Shown: positions 31,705 through 40,825, counted from the stretch's first letter. The stretch: DNA of 64,000 nt from Pelagovum pacificum (GCF_016134045.1 NZ_CP065915.1:2170001-2234000); one strand, 5' to 3'. The notes: generated from the sequence alone by a model not told the origin. Program-made: numbers and translations.

Positions 31705-32925
31705 ATGACCAGTGCACCGCTCGTCCGGTTCTTCGACCGGACCACCCCACCCCACATCTCGACGCTGATCCTGATCGCCGGTCTCGCGGCGCTCAACATG
31801 TCGGTCTTCCTGCCGTCGCTGTCGGGGATGGCGGACTATTTCGCCGTCGATTACGCGGTGATGCAGCTGGCCGTCTCGCTCTACCTCGCGACGACGGCGG
31901 TGCTGCAACTGGTGATAGGCCCCCTGTCGGACCGGTTCGGGCGACGTCCGGTGATGGTGGGGGCGATCCTGATCTTCCTCGTCGCGACGCTCGGCTGCCT
32001 CTTCGCCCCGACCGCCGTGACGTTCCTAGCCTTCCGTATGGTGCAGGGCGCAATCGTCACCGGCATCGTGCTGGCGCGCGCGATCGTGCGCGACATGGTC
32101 CCCGCCGACCAGGCGGCGTCGATGCTCGGCTACGTGACGATGGGAATGGCCCTGATACCGATGATCGGTCCGGTGCTCGGCGGCGTGCTTGACCAGTTCT
32201 ACGGCTGGCAGGCGGTCTACGTCTTCCTGTTTCTCGCCGGCTGCGTCGTGCTGGTGCAGGTCATCGCCGACCAGGGCGAGACGGTGTCGGGCACCGGGAT
32301 CGGCTTTCGCGAACAGGCCCGCACCTGGCCCGAGCTGCTCGCCTCCCAACGCTTCTGGGGCTACACCGCCACAATGGCCTTCGCGAGCGGCGCCTTCTTC
32401 GCCTTTCTCGGCGGGTCGTCCTTCGTGGCCGAGGACATCTTCGGGCTGAGCTCGCTCGGCACCGGCATCGCGCTCGGCGCGCCCGCGATCGGTTACGTGA
32501 TCGGCAACGGCCTCTCGGGGCGCTACTCCACCAAGGTCGGCGTGAACCGGATGGTCCTCGCCGGAACGGGAATCGCCTCGGCCGGCATGGGCACGTCCCT
32601 CCTGCTGGCGCTGATCGGCGTGAACTCGGCCGTGGCCTTCTTCGCCTTCTGCACGACGCTCGGTCTCGGCAACGGAATGACCCTGCCGAACGCGACCGCC
32701 GGACAATTGTCCGTCAGGCCCCACCTCGCGGGTACGGCCTCCGGCCTCGGCGGCGCGATCATGATCGGCGGTGGCGCCGTGCTGTCGGCGCTGGCGGGCG
32801 TCATGCTGTCGACCGAGACCGGCCCCCTGCCCCTCCAGGCGCTGATGTTCGCCGTCTCGGTGTTGTCGATGGTGTCGATCCTGTCGGTGATACGCCGGGA
32901 GAAGCGGCTCGGCCTCGGCACTTGA
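31705..32925 (+). CDS. MFS multidrug exporter, Bcr/CflA family
   Basis: This 406-residue major facilitator protein has 12 helices. The family A motif GPLSDRFGRRPVM sits between helices 2 and 3 (about 73-85), and the helix 4-5 region VLARAIVRDMVPADQAAS is typical of Bcr/CflA drug:H+ antiporters. The ATG at 31705 gives MTSAPLVRFFDR. It is divergent from pccB and 56 bp upstream of the ScfR-type gene. Whether it shares the regulator's control is unknown; no candidate site lies within 150 bp of its start other than through the pccB region. Confidence 0.92.
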   Translation: MTSAPLVRFFDRTTPPHISTLILIAGLAALNMSVFLPSLSGMADYFAVDYAVMQLAVSLYLATTAVLQLVIGPLSDRFGRRPVMVGAILIFLVATLGCLFAPTAVTFLAFRMVQGAIVTGIVLARAIVRDMVPADQAASMLGYVTMGMALIPMIGPVLGGVLDQFYGWQAVYVFLFLAGCVVLVQVIADQGETVSGTGIGFREQARTWPELLASQRFWGYTATMAFASGAFFAFLGGSSFVAEDIFGLSSLGTGIALGAPAIGYVIGNGLSGRYSTKVGVNRMVLAGTGIASAGMGTSLLLALIGVNSAVAFFAFCTTLGLGNGMTLPNATAGQLSVRPHLAGTASGLGGAIMIGGGAVLSALAGVMLSTETGPLPLQALMFAVSVLSMVSILSVIRREKRLGLGT

Positions 32926-32932
32926 TCGCGGG

Positions 32933-32972
32933 CCTTTGCAGCCGCTAAGCAAGAGCGGCAAAGCTGCAAAGG
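32933..32972 (+). promoter_or_regulatory. Candidate autoregulatory operator of the ScfR-type gene
   Basis: CCTTTGCAGCCGCT (32933-32946) faces AGCGGCAAAGCTGCAAAGG (32954-32972). This is an interrupted inverted repeat built of TTTGC half-sites. It ends 9 bases before the ATG, so a bound protein would cover the ribosome site or promoter, suggesting negative autoregulation. Confidence 0.65.
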
Positions 32973-32981
32973 ACGGACCGC

Positions 32982-34379
32982 ATGGCCCAGCAGAAACTCT
33001 ATGCCGGCACCCGGCTGCGCGAGCTGCGCACGCGCCATGCCCTGACGCAGAAGGCCTTCGCCGAGCGGCTCGGCGTATCGCTGCCCTACCTGAACCAGAT
33101 GGAGAACAACAATCGCCCGGTCTCCACCGGCGTGGTGCTCGCCCTGGCGCAGGAGTTCTCCTACGACGTGACCGACCTGACCTCGGGCGACGAGGCACGC
33201 CTGATCTCGGACATGCGCGAGGCGCTCGCCGACCCGGTCTTTCCATCCGCGCCGCCGCCGCTGTCGGACCTGAGGCTTGCCGCCTCCAACGCACCGGGCC
33301 TGACGCGCGCGTTTCTCGAACTCCACGCCGCCTACCGGCAGACGCATGAGCGGCTCGCCTCGCTCGACGCTGCGCTCGGGCGGGAGGAGGGCCGCCTCGC
33401 CCCCTCGCCGTGGGAGGAGGTGCGCGACTTCTTCCACTATTGCGACAACTACATCGACCCGGTCGACCGCGCGGCGGAGCGTCTTGCCGGACAGGTGTCC
33501 GACAACCATCCGGAGGGCGCCGCCGCTGCCCTGCTCGAAGCGCGGGGCCTGCGGGTGGTGCTGGGCCGCGACGGGCCGGTCAGGCGTCTCGATCCGGACA
33601 GCCGGACGGTAACGGTCTCGCGCCGCGCCCCCGGCGCGACACGAGCGTTCCAGCTCTGGTTCCAGGTCGCGTTGTCGACGCAGGACGACCTACTGGAAGC
33701 GACGCTGGACCTTGCCCGCTTCCGCACCGCCGAAAGCCGGGCCATCGCAAAGGTCGGGCTCGCCAACTATTTCGCCGGAGCCGCGATGCTGCCCTACACG
33801 CGCTTCGCCGCGGCGGCCGACGAGACCCGCCACGATCTCGAACGGTTGTCCGCGATCTTCGGCGCCTCGCTCGAGCAGGTGGCCCATCGCCTATCGACCC
33901 TGCAGCGCACCGGCGCGAAGGGCGTGCCCTTCTTCTTCGTCCGCGTCGACCAGGCCGGCACGATCACCAAGCGCCACTCGGCCACCGCGCTTCAGTTCGC
34001 GCGCTTCGGCGGCGCCTGCCCGCTCTGGAACGTGCACCGCGCCTTCGAAACGCCGGGCCGCTGGCTGCGCCAACTGGCCGAGACGCCGGACGGCGCGCGT
34101 TACCTCTGCCTCGCCCGCGAGGTGACGAAGCCCGGCGGCGCATGGGGCGTGCCCGACCGGCGCTACGCCATCGGGCTCGGCTGCGAGGTGCGCCATGCCG
34201 GGCGGATGATCCAGGCCGAGGGGCTCGATCTCGACAGCGCGGCGGCGTTCGAGCCGATCGGCATCTCCTGCCGGATCTGCGAGCGGCGCGACTGCCACCA
34301 GCGCTCCGTCCCGCCGCTGGAGCGGCGGCTGTCGGTGGACCCCGACGAGCGCGGGACGCTCCCCTACCGGGTCGAGTGA
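32982..34379 (+). CDS. pccR: Short-chain fatty acyl-CoA regulator (ScfR/PccR family)
   Basis: This 465-residue transcription factor has an XRE helix-turn-helix (about 9-63: LRELRTRHALTQKAFAERLGVSLPYLNQMEN). A middle region related to the ImmA/IrrE peptidase domain (about 270-330) lacks an HExxH motif. The C-terminal DUF2083 domain has clustered cysteines (GISCRICERRDCHQRS). ScfR proteins sense short-chain acyl-CoAs; the PccR branch controls propionyl-CoA carboxylase. Location in the pcc/mcm locus and the 16-mer shared with pccB favour PccR over RamB- or MccR-type members. No ramB or mcc genes are nearby. Confidence 0.88.
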   Translation: MAQQKLYAGTRLRELRTRHALTQKAFAERLGVSLPYLNQMENNNRPVSTGVVLALAQEFSYDVTDLTSGDEARLISDMREALADPVFPSAPPPLSDLRLAASNAPGLTRAFLELHAAYRQTHERLASLDAALGREEGRLAPSPWEEVRDFFHYCDNYIDPVDRAAERLAGQVSDNHPEGAAAALLEARGLRVVLGRDGPVRRLDPDSRTVTVSRRAPGATRAFQLWFQVALSTQDDLLEATLDLARFRTAESRAIAKVGLANYFAGAAMLPYTRFAAAADETRHDLERLSAIFGASLEQVAHRLSTLQRTGAKGVPFFFVRVDQAGTITKRHSATALQFARFGGACPLWNVHRAFETPGRWLRQLAETPDGARYLCLAREVTKPGGAWGVPDRRYAIGLGCEVRHAGRMIQAEGLDLDSAAAFEPIGISCRICERRDCHQRSVPPLERRLSVDPDERGTLPYRVE

Positions 34380-34436
34380 AATGATGGACAAGCGTCCGGC
34401 ACTCGCGGATAACGACTGCAATCAAGGAGGATGTCC

Positions 34437-34877
34437 ATGGAACTCACCGGCACCCGCACCATCGCCGCCGACCGCGAAACGGTCTGGGCAAAGCTCAACG
34501 ATCCCGACGTGCTGAAGGCCTGTGTGCCCGGCTGCGAGGAGCTGACCGGCACGCCCGAGGACGGGTTCGAGGCCGTGGTGAAACAGAAGGTCGGCCCGGT
34601 GAAGGCGACCTTCAAGGGTGCCGTGACCATCGAGAATTCCAACCCGCCCGAGAGCTACCGCCTCGTCGGCGAGGGCAAGGGCGGCGTGGCCGGCTTCGCC
34701 AAGGGCGCGGCCGACGTGAGCCTCGCGGAAGTGCCCGAGGGCACCGAGCTGACCTACAAGGTCGACGCGCAGGTCGGCGGTAAGCTCGCCCAGCTCGGCA
34801 ACCGGATCGTCGGCGGGTTCGCCCGCAAGATGGCGGACGAGTTCTTCGAACGCTTCCAGGCGCAGGTCGAGGGCTGA
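34437..34877 (+). CDS. CoxG-like SRPBCC family protein
   Basis: This 146-residue START/Bet-v1-fold protein starts MELTGTRTIAADRETVWAKLNDPDVLKACVPG, the typical CoxG opening. A VKATFKGAVTI segment and a C-terminal amphipathic helix follow. CoxG in carbon-monoxide dehydrogenase clusters helps membrane attachment, but many stand-alone homologues have unknown roles, and no cox genes are here. AAGGAGG ends at 34430, so the ATG at 34437 has proper spacing and the ATG at 34431 does not. Confidence 0.87.
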   Translation: MELTGTRTIAADRETVWAKLNDPDVLKACVPGCEELTGTPEDGFEAVVKQKVGPVKATFKGAVTIENSNPPESYRLVGEGKGGVAGFAKGAADVSLAEVPEGTELTYKVDAQVGGKLAQLGNRIVGGFARKMADEFFERFQAQVEG

Positions 34878-34947
34878 GGCCCCGACGGGGGCGGCCGGTC
34901 AGCGGTTTTCGCAGCAATGCGGCCCGCCTCTCGGCCGCGCACACGGT

Positions 34948-35601
34948 TCAGTTTCTCGGCGCGCGCCACCCTGCCGCCTCGGCCTCCTCTACGGAGCAGA
35001 ACCAGCGCTCGCCCCGCTCCAGCGTGATGCGCGTGTCGGCATAGCTCGCGTCGCCGGGGCGGTGGTAAATGCGACCGCTGGAAGAGACGTTTCCCTTGAT
35101 GTCGCAGCCCGCCGGCGCCGGATCGGACGGTCCGGGCTGCCGCTGTTCGGCGCGGTACTCCGCCGGCGTCTGCACCTCTCCCGACCAGAGGCCCGCGCCG
35201 CGCACCGCCGCGTCCTTCTCGGCGGTGTCGTACATCATCGAATAGTCGCGGTAGGCGAAGGCCAGCCCGTTGGTGACGAGCCAGTCACCCACGTCCACGC
35301 CCCCCGCGGTGCAGATCGCGACGATCCGCCCGTACCGGTCGATGTCCTGCTCGACGCAGCGCGCAGCCTCTCCCCCGAAGGTCGCCTCGGTCACTGCCGT
35401 GACCCACGCCCCGCAGTCCCAGGTCGCGCCATCGTCGCGCGTGCAGGTCTGGCCCTGTTCCGGCGCGTCGATGCCGAACAGCCGGATGTCCGCGCCGGCG
35501 ACCTCGAACGTGTCACCATCCTTGACGCGGATGGTGCCGGAGACGTCGGCGAGCGCGGGCGTGGCCGCGAGGGCGAGGCAGATGAGGGAAATCGAACGCA
35601 T
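34948..35601 (-). CDS. Secreted thermonuclease-family protein
   Basis: This 217-residue protein has a signal peptide (MRSISLICLALAATPALA) and a staphylococcal-nuclease (SNase) domain (about 20-130). The catalytic set is visible in KDGDTFEV, IRLFGIDAPE and DIDRYGRIVAI. A C-terminal domain (about 155-217) with a cysteine pair around CDIKGNVSSSGRIYHRPG and RWFCSVEEAEAAGW resembles the short 'sunset' domain found after SNase. It is predicted to be periplasmic or secreted. Five TGTCCG/CGGACA hexamers lie in the 64 bases at and above its start. Confidence 0.88.
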   Translation of the reverse strand: MRSISLICLALAATPALADVSGTIRVKDGDTFEVAGADIRLFGIDAPEQGQTCTRDDGATWDCGAWVTAVTEATFGGEAARCVEQDIDRYGRIVAICTAGGVDVGDWLVTNGLAFAYRDYSMMYDTAEKDAAVRGAGLWSGEVQTPAEYRAEQRQPGPSDPAPAGCDIKGNVSSSGRIYHRPGDASYADTRITLERGERWFCSVEEAEAAGWRAPRN

Positions 35602-35664
35602 GTCCGGCAAACTGTCCGACACCGGACGCCCGGACAATAGCGGACACGCGTCCGGTAACGGACA
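35601..35664 (-). repeat. Cluster of TGTCCG/CGGACA hexamers (cluster 1)
   Basis: Exact hexamers occur at 35601, 35613, 35631, 35641 and 35659, with one-mismatch copies at 35623 and 35649. On the minus strand it includes ACTGTCCGTTACCGGACG, resembling cluster 2 at 54277-54367. It fills the gap between the DMT permease stop and the thermonuclease start. Confidence 0.7.
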
Positions 35665-35672
35665 GTTGCAGC

Positions 35673-36581
35673 CTAGCGGTCAGTCGTCGGTTGCCGCACG
35701 GCGGACGCCCGTCGCGCCCGCGCCTCGCGCCAGGTGATGAAGCTCACCGCCGCGACGATGATCGCACCCCCGATCAGGACCCAGCCGTCGACCGGCTCTC
35801 CGAACACCAGCGCACCAAGCATCAGCGCCCAGATCAGCTGCAGAAAGATCGCCGGCTGCGTCACGGTCAGCGGCGCGGCGGCAAAGGCGCGGGTCATCGC
35901 GTAATGCCCCGCCGTGGCGAAACAGGCGCAGACGAACAGCCAGAAGATGTCCCCCCACCCCGGCGGCACCCAGACCACCAGAGCGAAGGGTGCGAGGCCG
36001 ATCGCCACGGTGATCGACAACATGCCGACGACGACCACCGCGCTCACCTCGTCGGCCAGCACCTTCATCGCCATGTAGGACGAGGCGAACATCAGCGCCG
36101 TGCCGATCATCGCGATGTGCCCGATCTCCACCTCCCGGAAGCCGGGCCGGATGATGAGCAAGCCGCCGAGCAGCGCCACCAGCACCGCGACGAGGCGACG
36201 GGGCGGCAGCTCCTCCTTCAGGATCAGCGCCGCGCCGAGCGTGGTGAAGACGGGGTTGAGGAAGTTCAGCGCCGTCACTTCCGCGATGGTGATCTGGGTC
36301 ATCGAGTAGAACCACAGGATCACGCCGAGTGTCTGGAACAGCCCCCGCACCGAGAACAGCACCAGCTGCCGCCGGGTGAGCCGTGCGGCGAGGATCGGCC
36401 GGATCAACGGGATCAGGAAGACGAGGCCGAGAATGTAGCGGATGAAGGCCGACTGCGCCGCCGGGAGATCGTCACCGACATGCTTCACCACCGCCGTCAC
36501 GCCGACGAAACAGAAGCCGGTGACGATCATCCAGGCGATTCCCGCCGTCGGCGTGGCGCGGGACGTGTCGGTGACGCTCAT
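35673..36581 (-). CDS. DMT-superfamily permease (EamA domains)
   Basis: This 302-residue transporter has ten predicted helices arranged as two EamA repeats (about 15-145 and 155-285). WFYSMTQITIAEVTALNFLNPVF is typical of the first repeat's end, and its duplicate QPAIFLQLIWALMLGALVFGEP of the second. The ATG at 36581 overlaps the GATase stop by ATGA, so the gene is translated after it. It is related to RhtA/YdcZ-type metabolite exporters; substrate unknown. Confidence 0.9.
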   Translation of the reverse strand: MSVTDTSRATPTAGIAWMIVTGFCFVGVTAVVKHVGDDLPAAQSAFIRYILGLVFLIPLIRPILAARLTRRQLVLFSVRGLFQTLGVILWFYSMTQITIAEVTALNFLNPVFTTLGAALILKEELPPRRLVAVLVALLGGLLIIRPGFREVEIGHIAMIGTALMFASSYMAMKVLADEVSAVVVVGMLSITVAIGLAPFALVVWVPPGWGDIFWLFVCACFATAGHYAMTRAFAAAPLTVTQPAIFLQLIWALMLGALVFGEPVDGWVLIGGAIIVAAVSFITWREARARRASAVRQPTTDR

Positions 36582-37309
36582 CCGTAACGTTCGACGAAGC
36601 GGGCGAGGATCGTCTCGGGCACGGTGACGTCGGCGGTGCGGCACATGGCGATCAGGTCCTCCGCCGTCTCGGGCGGGAAGTAGCCGCGATCCTTGTAGAT
36701 GCGGATCCGCGTCTCGAACCCGGCGGCGTCGGCCTCCGGGTGGAACTGGGTGGCGTAGACGTTCGCGCCGGTGCGGATCATCTGGAACGGACAGGCGTCC
36801 GAGCTCAACAGCGCCACAGCGCCGTCCGGCAGCGCCTGCAACGCCTCCTTGTGGCCGACGAAGGCGTCGAACGCCTCCGGCACGCCGGCGAGCAGCGGAT
36901 CGGCGCGGCCCGCATCCGTGACGCGGCAGGTCGAGGTGCCGACAGCCTCGCCGTAGCGCGCCTTGCCGACCTCGCCGCCAAGCGCGTGACCGAGGATGCC
37001 GATGCCGTAGCAGCAGCCAAGGAAGGGAATGTCCCGGGCGATGATCTCGGGCATAAGCGACAGGCAGGCGGCCTCGATCTTCGCCTCGGCGGGCGACTTG
37101 TCTTCCGGCGGGTCGCTGACGCACCCGGGACCGCCGCCGACGATGACGCCGCTGATCCCGGCGAGCGGATCGTCGGGCAACGGCTCCTGCTCCAGCCGGA
37201 CGCGGGTCACGTCGCCCTCCGACAGCCCGCCCTTGGCGAGGAAGGCCGCGAACTCGTCGTCGGCGGCCGCCGTCTCGGGGCGCAGCTGCAGGATCAGGAA
37301 GCGGCTCAT
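36578..37309 (-). CDS. Class I glutamine amidotransferase-like protein
   Basis: This 243-residue protein is homologous to the GMP-synthase glutaminase domain. The nucleophile cysteine is in LGCCYGIGILG (about 97-107), and the catalytic His/Glu are in QFHPEAD (about 188-194). It lacks any synthase domain. Such stand-alone GATases include gamma-glutamyl-polyamine and other amide hydrolases. Coupling to a DMT permease by a 4-bp overlap suggests a joint amino-acid or amine function, but this is inference. Confidence 0.87.
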   Translation of the reverse strand: MSRFLILQLRPETAAADDEFAAFLAKGGLSEGDVTRVRLEQEPLPDDPLAGISGVIVGGGPGCVSDPPEDKSPAEAKIEAACLSLMPEIIARDIPFLGCCYGIGILGHALGGEVGKARYGEAVGTSTCRVTDAGRADPLLAGVPEAFDAFVGHKEALQALPDGAVALLSSDACPFQMIRTGANVYATQFHPEADAAGFETRIRIYKDRGYFPPETAEDLIAMCRTADVTVPETILARFVERYG

Positions 37310-37417
37310 GTCCCGGTGATTAGCCGCCGCTGACCGTCTTTACCATAGCCCGCAGAGCTTGCCCCGGCAGGGAATTCCGCGATAAGAGGCGCCGATCAGA
37401 TTTACGAGGACGAGACC

Positions 37418-38167
37418 ATGGCCGGCCATTCCAAATGGGCGAACATCCAGCACCGCAAGGGGCGCCAGGACGCCGCCCGCTCCAAGCTCTTCTCCAAGCT
37501 CGCCAAGGAGATCACCGTCGCCGCCAAGATGGGCGACCCGGACCCCGACAAGAACCCGCGCCTTCGCCTCGCCGTGAAGGAAGCGAAGTCGAGCTCGGTG
37601 CCGAAGGACGTGATCGACCGCGCCATCAAGAAGGCGATCGGCGGCGATGCGGAGAACTACGAGGAAATCCGCTACGAAGGCTACGGGCCCAACGGGGTCG
37701 CGGTGATCGTCGAGGCGATGACAGACAACCGCAACCGCACCGCCTCCACCGTGCGCTCCACCTTCTCCAAGAACGGCGGCAACCTCGGCGAGACGGGGTC
37801 GGTCGGCTTCATGTTCGAACGCAAGGGCCAGGTGGTCTACCCGGCCGGTGCGGGTGACGCCGACGACATCATGATGGCCGCGATCGAAGCCGGCGCCGAG
37901 GACGTGGAAAGCGGTGAGGACGGACATGTCGTCTGGTGCGCCGACACCGACCTCAACGATGTGTCGAGCGCGCTCGAAGAGCAGCTCGGCGAATCCGAGA
38001 CGACCAAGCTCGTCTGGCGCCCCACCACGACGACGGAACTCGACCTCGAAGGCCTGCAGAAGCTGATGAAGCTGGTCGAGGCGCTGGAAGACGACGACGA
38101 CGTGCAAAACGTCACGACGAACTTCGAAGCCGCCGACGACGTGATGGACGCCTACGCCGCCGCCTGA
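37418..38167 (+). CDS. YebC/TACO1 family protein
   Basis: This 249-residue protein has the full YebC/PmpR pattern: [32 protein letters not shown] at the start, [28 protein letters not shown] in the centre and an acidic C-terminus. It was long annotated as a transcriptional regulator; the family has been shown to help ribosomes through proline-rich stretches (TACO1/YebC). The length is normal, and GAGGA precedes the ATG. It is a single gene, followed by a family-B repeat. Confidence 0.95.
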   Translation: MAGHSKWANIQHRKGRQDAARSKLFSKLAKEITVAAKMGDPDPDKNPRLRLAVKEAKSSSVPKDVIDRAIKKAIGGDAENYEEIRYEGYGPNGVAVIVEAMTDNRNRTASTVRSTFSKNGGNLGETGSVGFMFERKGQVVYPAGAGDADDIMMAAIEAGAEDVESGEDGHVVWCADTDLNDVSSALEEQLGESETTKLVWRPTTTTELDLEGLQKLMKLVEALEDDDDVQNVTTNFEAADDVMDAYAAA

Positions 38168-38180
38168 GGCGACCCGGCGC

Positions 38181-38255
38181 TCGCTCATCTGGCCGAAAAT
38201 ACCTCTCGGGGAGAGCTCGAGAGGGGCAGACAGCCCCTCTCGATCCGCCGGATCG
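38181..38255 (-). repeat. Dispersed intergenic element, family B (copy 3)
   Basis: The core is CTCATCTGGCCGAAAATACCTCTCGGGGAG. It is followed by a perfect 10-bp stem CGAGAGGGGC-AGACA-GCCCCTCTCG (38218-38242) and CGATCC-GCC-GGATCG (38241-38255). It lies between co-directional yebC and the chromate-transporter gene. Confidence 0.75.
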
Positions 38256-38346
38256 ACCGGGTGCCCCGACAGACCCTCTGTGAAGCTTTGATGACCGGGC
38301 GCCAAGCCGCTTGCCAAGTGGCGTTCCCGCCCCGATCAGGGGTTGC

Positions 38347-39612
38347 ATGACCACAGACCGCCCCGCCCCCGGCCCTCCCGCGCTGTTCCGTATCTTCGGC
38401 CGCATCGGCGTGCTGTCCTTCGGCGGGCCCGCCGCGCAGATCGCGCTGATGCACCGCACGCTGGTGGACGAACAGCGCTGGCTCACCGAAGCGCAGTTCC
38501 TGCGCGCCCTCTCCTTCTGCATGTTGCTGCCCGGCCCCGAGGCGATGCAGCTGGCGACCTATGCCGGCTGGCGCGTGCGCGGCATTTCCGGCGGACTGGT
38601 GGCGGGCGGGCTCTTCGTGTTGCCGGGAGCGCTGGTCATCATAGGCCTGGCCTACGCCTATGCCGCGCTCGGGGACGTGCCGCTGGTGCAGGCGGCGTTT
38701 CTTGGCATCAAGGCGACGGTGATCGTGATCGTGTTGCAGGCGATCCTGAAACTCTCCGCCCGCGCGCTGAAGGGGGCGGAGCCGGTGGCGCTCGCCATGC
38801 TCGCCTTCCTCGCGCTGTTCCTGTTCGACGCGCCGTTCCCGCTGGTGATCGGACTGGCCGCGCTCTGGGGCGCGCTGCGGGCCGGCACAGCGGACGAGTC
38901 GCCGCCGCCGGCGCGGCTCGACGGGGCCCGCACGCTTCGGATCGCGGGCGCTGGCGTCGCGCTCTGGGCCGCTCCGATCGCGGTGGCCTGGGCGGCGGGA
39001 TCGGAGCTGCTGCTGGCCCTCGGGCTGTTCTTCTCGAAGCTCGCTGTCGTGACCTTCGGCGGGGCCTATGCCGTGCTCGCCTACATGAGCCAGGAGGTGG
39101 TGACCGGGCGCGGCTGGCTGAGCGCGGAGCAGATGCTAGACGCGCTGGGGCTGGCGGAGACGACGCCGGGACCGCTGATCCTCGTCACCCAATTCGTCGG
39201 CCAGCTGACCGGACAGGACGCGGGCGGCCCCGTGCTGGCGCTCGCGGCGTCGCTGATGACGCTGTGGGTGACCTTCGTGCCCTGCTTCATCTGGATCTTC
39301 GCCGGCGCGCCGCTGATCGACTGGCTGGAGAGCCAGCCGCGCATCGCCGCGGCGCTGCGGGCGATCACGGCGGCGGTGGTCGGGGTGATCGCCAACCTTT
39401 CCGTCTGGTTCGCGGCGCACGTGCTGTTCGGCGAGGTCGGGCGCGTCGAGTCGGGACTGCTGTCGGTGGTCGCGCCCAGCCCCGGCAGCTTCTCGCCGCT
39501 GGCGCTCGGCCTTACGGTTGTGGCGGGGATCCTGCTTCTCGCGCTGCGCTGGCCGCTCCTGGCGGTGCTGGGCCTGATGGCCGGGACCGGGGTGGTCGCC
39601 GGGCTTCTCTGA
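38347..39612 (+). CDS. chrA: Chromate transporter (ChrA, long-chain form)
   Basis: This 421-residue CHR-superfamily protein has two homologous membrane halves. Each opens with the family signature: GVLSFGGPAAQIALM (about 20-34) and AVVTFGGAYAVLAYM (about 235-249). PGP-type motifs follow: LLPGPEAMQLA in the first half and ETTPGPLILVTQF in the second. Bidomain ChrA pumps chromate outwards using proton-motive force; not all members confer resistance. There is no chrB or chrR nearby. The start lies 90 bases after the repeat element. Confidence 0.93.
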   Translation: MTTDRPAPGPPALFRIFGRIGVLSFGGPAAQIALMHRTLVDEQRWLTEAQFLRALSFCMLLPGPEAMQLATYAGWRVRGISGGLVAGGLFVLPGALVIIGLAYAYAALGDVPLVQAAFLGIKATVIVIVLQAILKLSARALKGAEPVALAMLAFLALFLFDAPFPLVIGLAALWGALRAGTADESPPPARLDGARTLRIAGAGVALWAAPIAVAWAAGSELLLALGLFFSKLAVVTFGGAYAVLAYMSQEVVTGRGWLSAEQMLDALGLAETTPGPLILVTQFVGQLTGQDAGGPVLALAASLMTLWVTFVPCFIWIFAGAPLIDWLESQPRIAAALRAITAAVVGVIANLSVWFAAHVLFGEVGRVESGLLSVVAPSPGSFSPLALGLTVVAGILLLALRWPLLAVLGLMAGTGVVAGLL

Positions 39613-39676
39613 TGCCCCTTTTCCTCGCTCCCGAATCCCTTATGCTGGCGGCATCGGCAGGGAAGGACCGTCAGAC

Positions 39677-40150
39677 GTGAGCCAATCCATCGACTACGGA
39701 AACCTGATGCACAAGGCCATGCGCGGCCTTATCCAGCAGGTGTTGGAGAAGGTTGGGCAGGAGGGTCTGCCGGGCAACCACCACTTCTTCATCACCTTCG
39801 ACACGATGCATCCCGACGTCGAGATCGCCGACTGGCTGTCCGACCGTTACCCGGACGAGATGACGGTCGTGATGCAGCACTGGTTCGACAATCTCGAGGT
39901 CACCGACGACGGGTTCTCCGTCACGCTGAACTTCGGCGACAGCCCCGAGCCGCTCTATATCCCCTACGACGCGATCCGCACCTTCGTGGACCCCTCGGTC
40001 GAGTTCGGCCTGCGCTTCGAGACGCAGGACGACGAGGAAGAGGACGATGCCGAGGAAGCGCCGATGCAGGAGATGGTCGAGGACGATCCCGACGACGAGC
40101 CGCCCCGCAAGGACGCCGAGGTCGTGAGCCTCGACCGGTTCCGCAAGTAA
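39677..40150 (+). CDS. sspB: SspB-family ClpXP adaptor protein
   Basis: This 157-residue alphaproteobacterial SspB homologue delivers ssrA-tagged and other substrates to ClpXP. The folded domain (about 1-115) includes LPGNHHFFITFDTMHPDVEIADWL and FGDSPEPLYIPYDAIRTFVDPSVEFGLRF. An acidic linker (about 117-145) follows, and a C-terminal tail (AEVVSLDRFRK) is the ClpX-docking peptide. GTG start. The kinase-like gene starts 4 bases after its stop. Confidence 0.92.
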   Translation: MSQSIDYGNLMHKAMRGLIQQVLEKVGQEGLPGNHHFFITFDTMHPDVEIADWLSDRYPDEMTVVMQHWFDNLEVTDDGFSVTLNFGDSPEPLYIPYDAIRTFVDPSVEFGLRFETQDDEEEDDAEEAPMQEMVEDDPDDEPPRKDAEVVSLDRFRK

Positions 40151-40154
40151 TCCC

Positions 40155-40697
40155 GTGATCCTGATGCTGAACGGCCCGTTCGGGGCCGGGAAGACGACGG
40201 TGGCGACCGCGCTTGCCGCGCGATTGCCCGATGCGATGCTCTACGATCCCGAAGTCGTGGGCCTTCATGCGCGCGACCTCACGGCGGGCATCCTGCCGGC
40301 TTACGAGGCGACGGACGATTTCCAGGACATCCGGCTCTGGCCCGACCTCGTGGTCGCGACGGCCGGACTGATCCACGCCCGCTACGGGCGGTCCCTGATC
40401 GTGCCGATGACGCTCGACGACCCGGACCGGCTGGCGCGGATCCGGGAGGGGTTCCGGGAGATCGATCCCCGGACGCACCATGTCTGCCTGATGGCACCGC
40501 TCGACGTGCTGCTGGAGCGCCTTCGCGCGCGCGAGGTCCCGGCCGGGGCCGATCCGGCGCAAAGCTGGCGCTGGGCCGAGCGGCGCGCGACCGAGAGCCG
40601 GGCGGCGCTCGCGGCAGCGCAGTTCGGGCCACATGTCGCAAGCCACGGCCGCCCGGTCGAAGAGACGATTGCGGAGATCCTGCGCCTCGTGGCGTGA
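40155..40697 (+). CDS. P-loop ATPase/kinase-like protein (AAA_33 type)
   Basis: This 180-residue protein has Walker [12 protein letters not shown] at residues 8-18. A DPEVVG motif follows, then a lid-like arginine-rich section ([22 protein letters not shown]). It resembles small kinases and phosphotransferases that protect against toxic nucleotides or antibiotics (tunicamycin-resistance/zeta-toxin-like AAA_33). GTG start, 4 bases after the sspB stop, so it is co-transcribed. Substrate unknown. Confidence 0.8.
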   Translation: MILMLNGPFGAGKTTVATALAARLPDAMLYDPEVVGLHARDLTAGILPAYEATDDFQDIRLWPDLVVATAGLIHARYGRSLIVPMTLDDPDRLARIREGFREIDPRTHHVCLMAPLDVLLERLRAREVPAGADPAQSWRWAERRATESRAALAAAQFGPHVASHGRPVEETIAEILRLVA

Positions 40698-40756
40698 TCC
40701 GGCGGTGCACCTGCGGTGCGCTCTGTCAGCCCTCCCTGCCGGTCGGGCCGCGTTCA

Positions 40757-40825
40757 GGGGGCTGTCTGCCCCCTCTTGGGCCTGCGGCCCAATTCACCCC
40801 CGAGAAATATTTGAAGCCCAAAGAA
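40757..40825 (+). repeat. Dispersed intergenic element, family A (copy 2)
   Basis: It holds two hairpins, GGGGGC-TGTCT-GCCCCC (40757-40773) and TTGGGCC-TGC-GGCCCAA (40776-40792), then the ATTCACCCCCGAGAAATATTTGAAGCCC core. It differs from 62175-62242 by two substitutions and one base of length over 69 bp. Confidence 0.85.
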
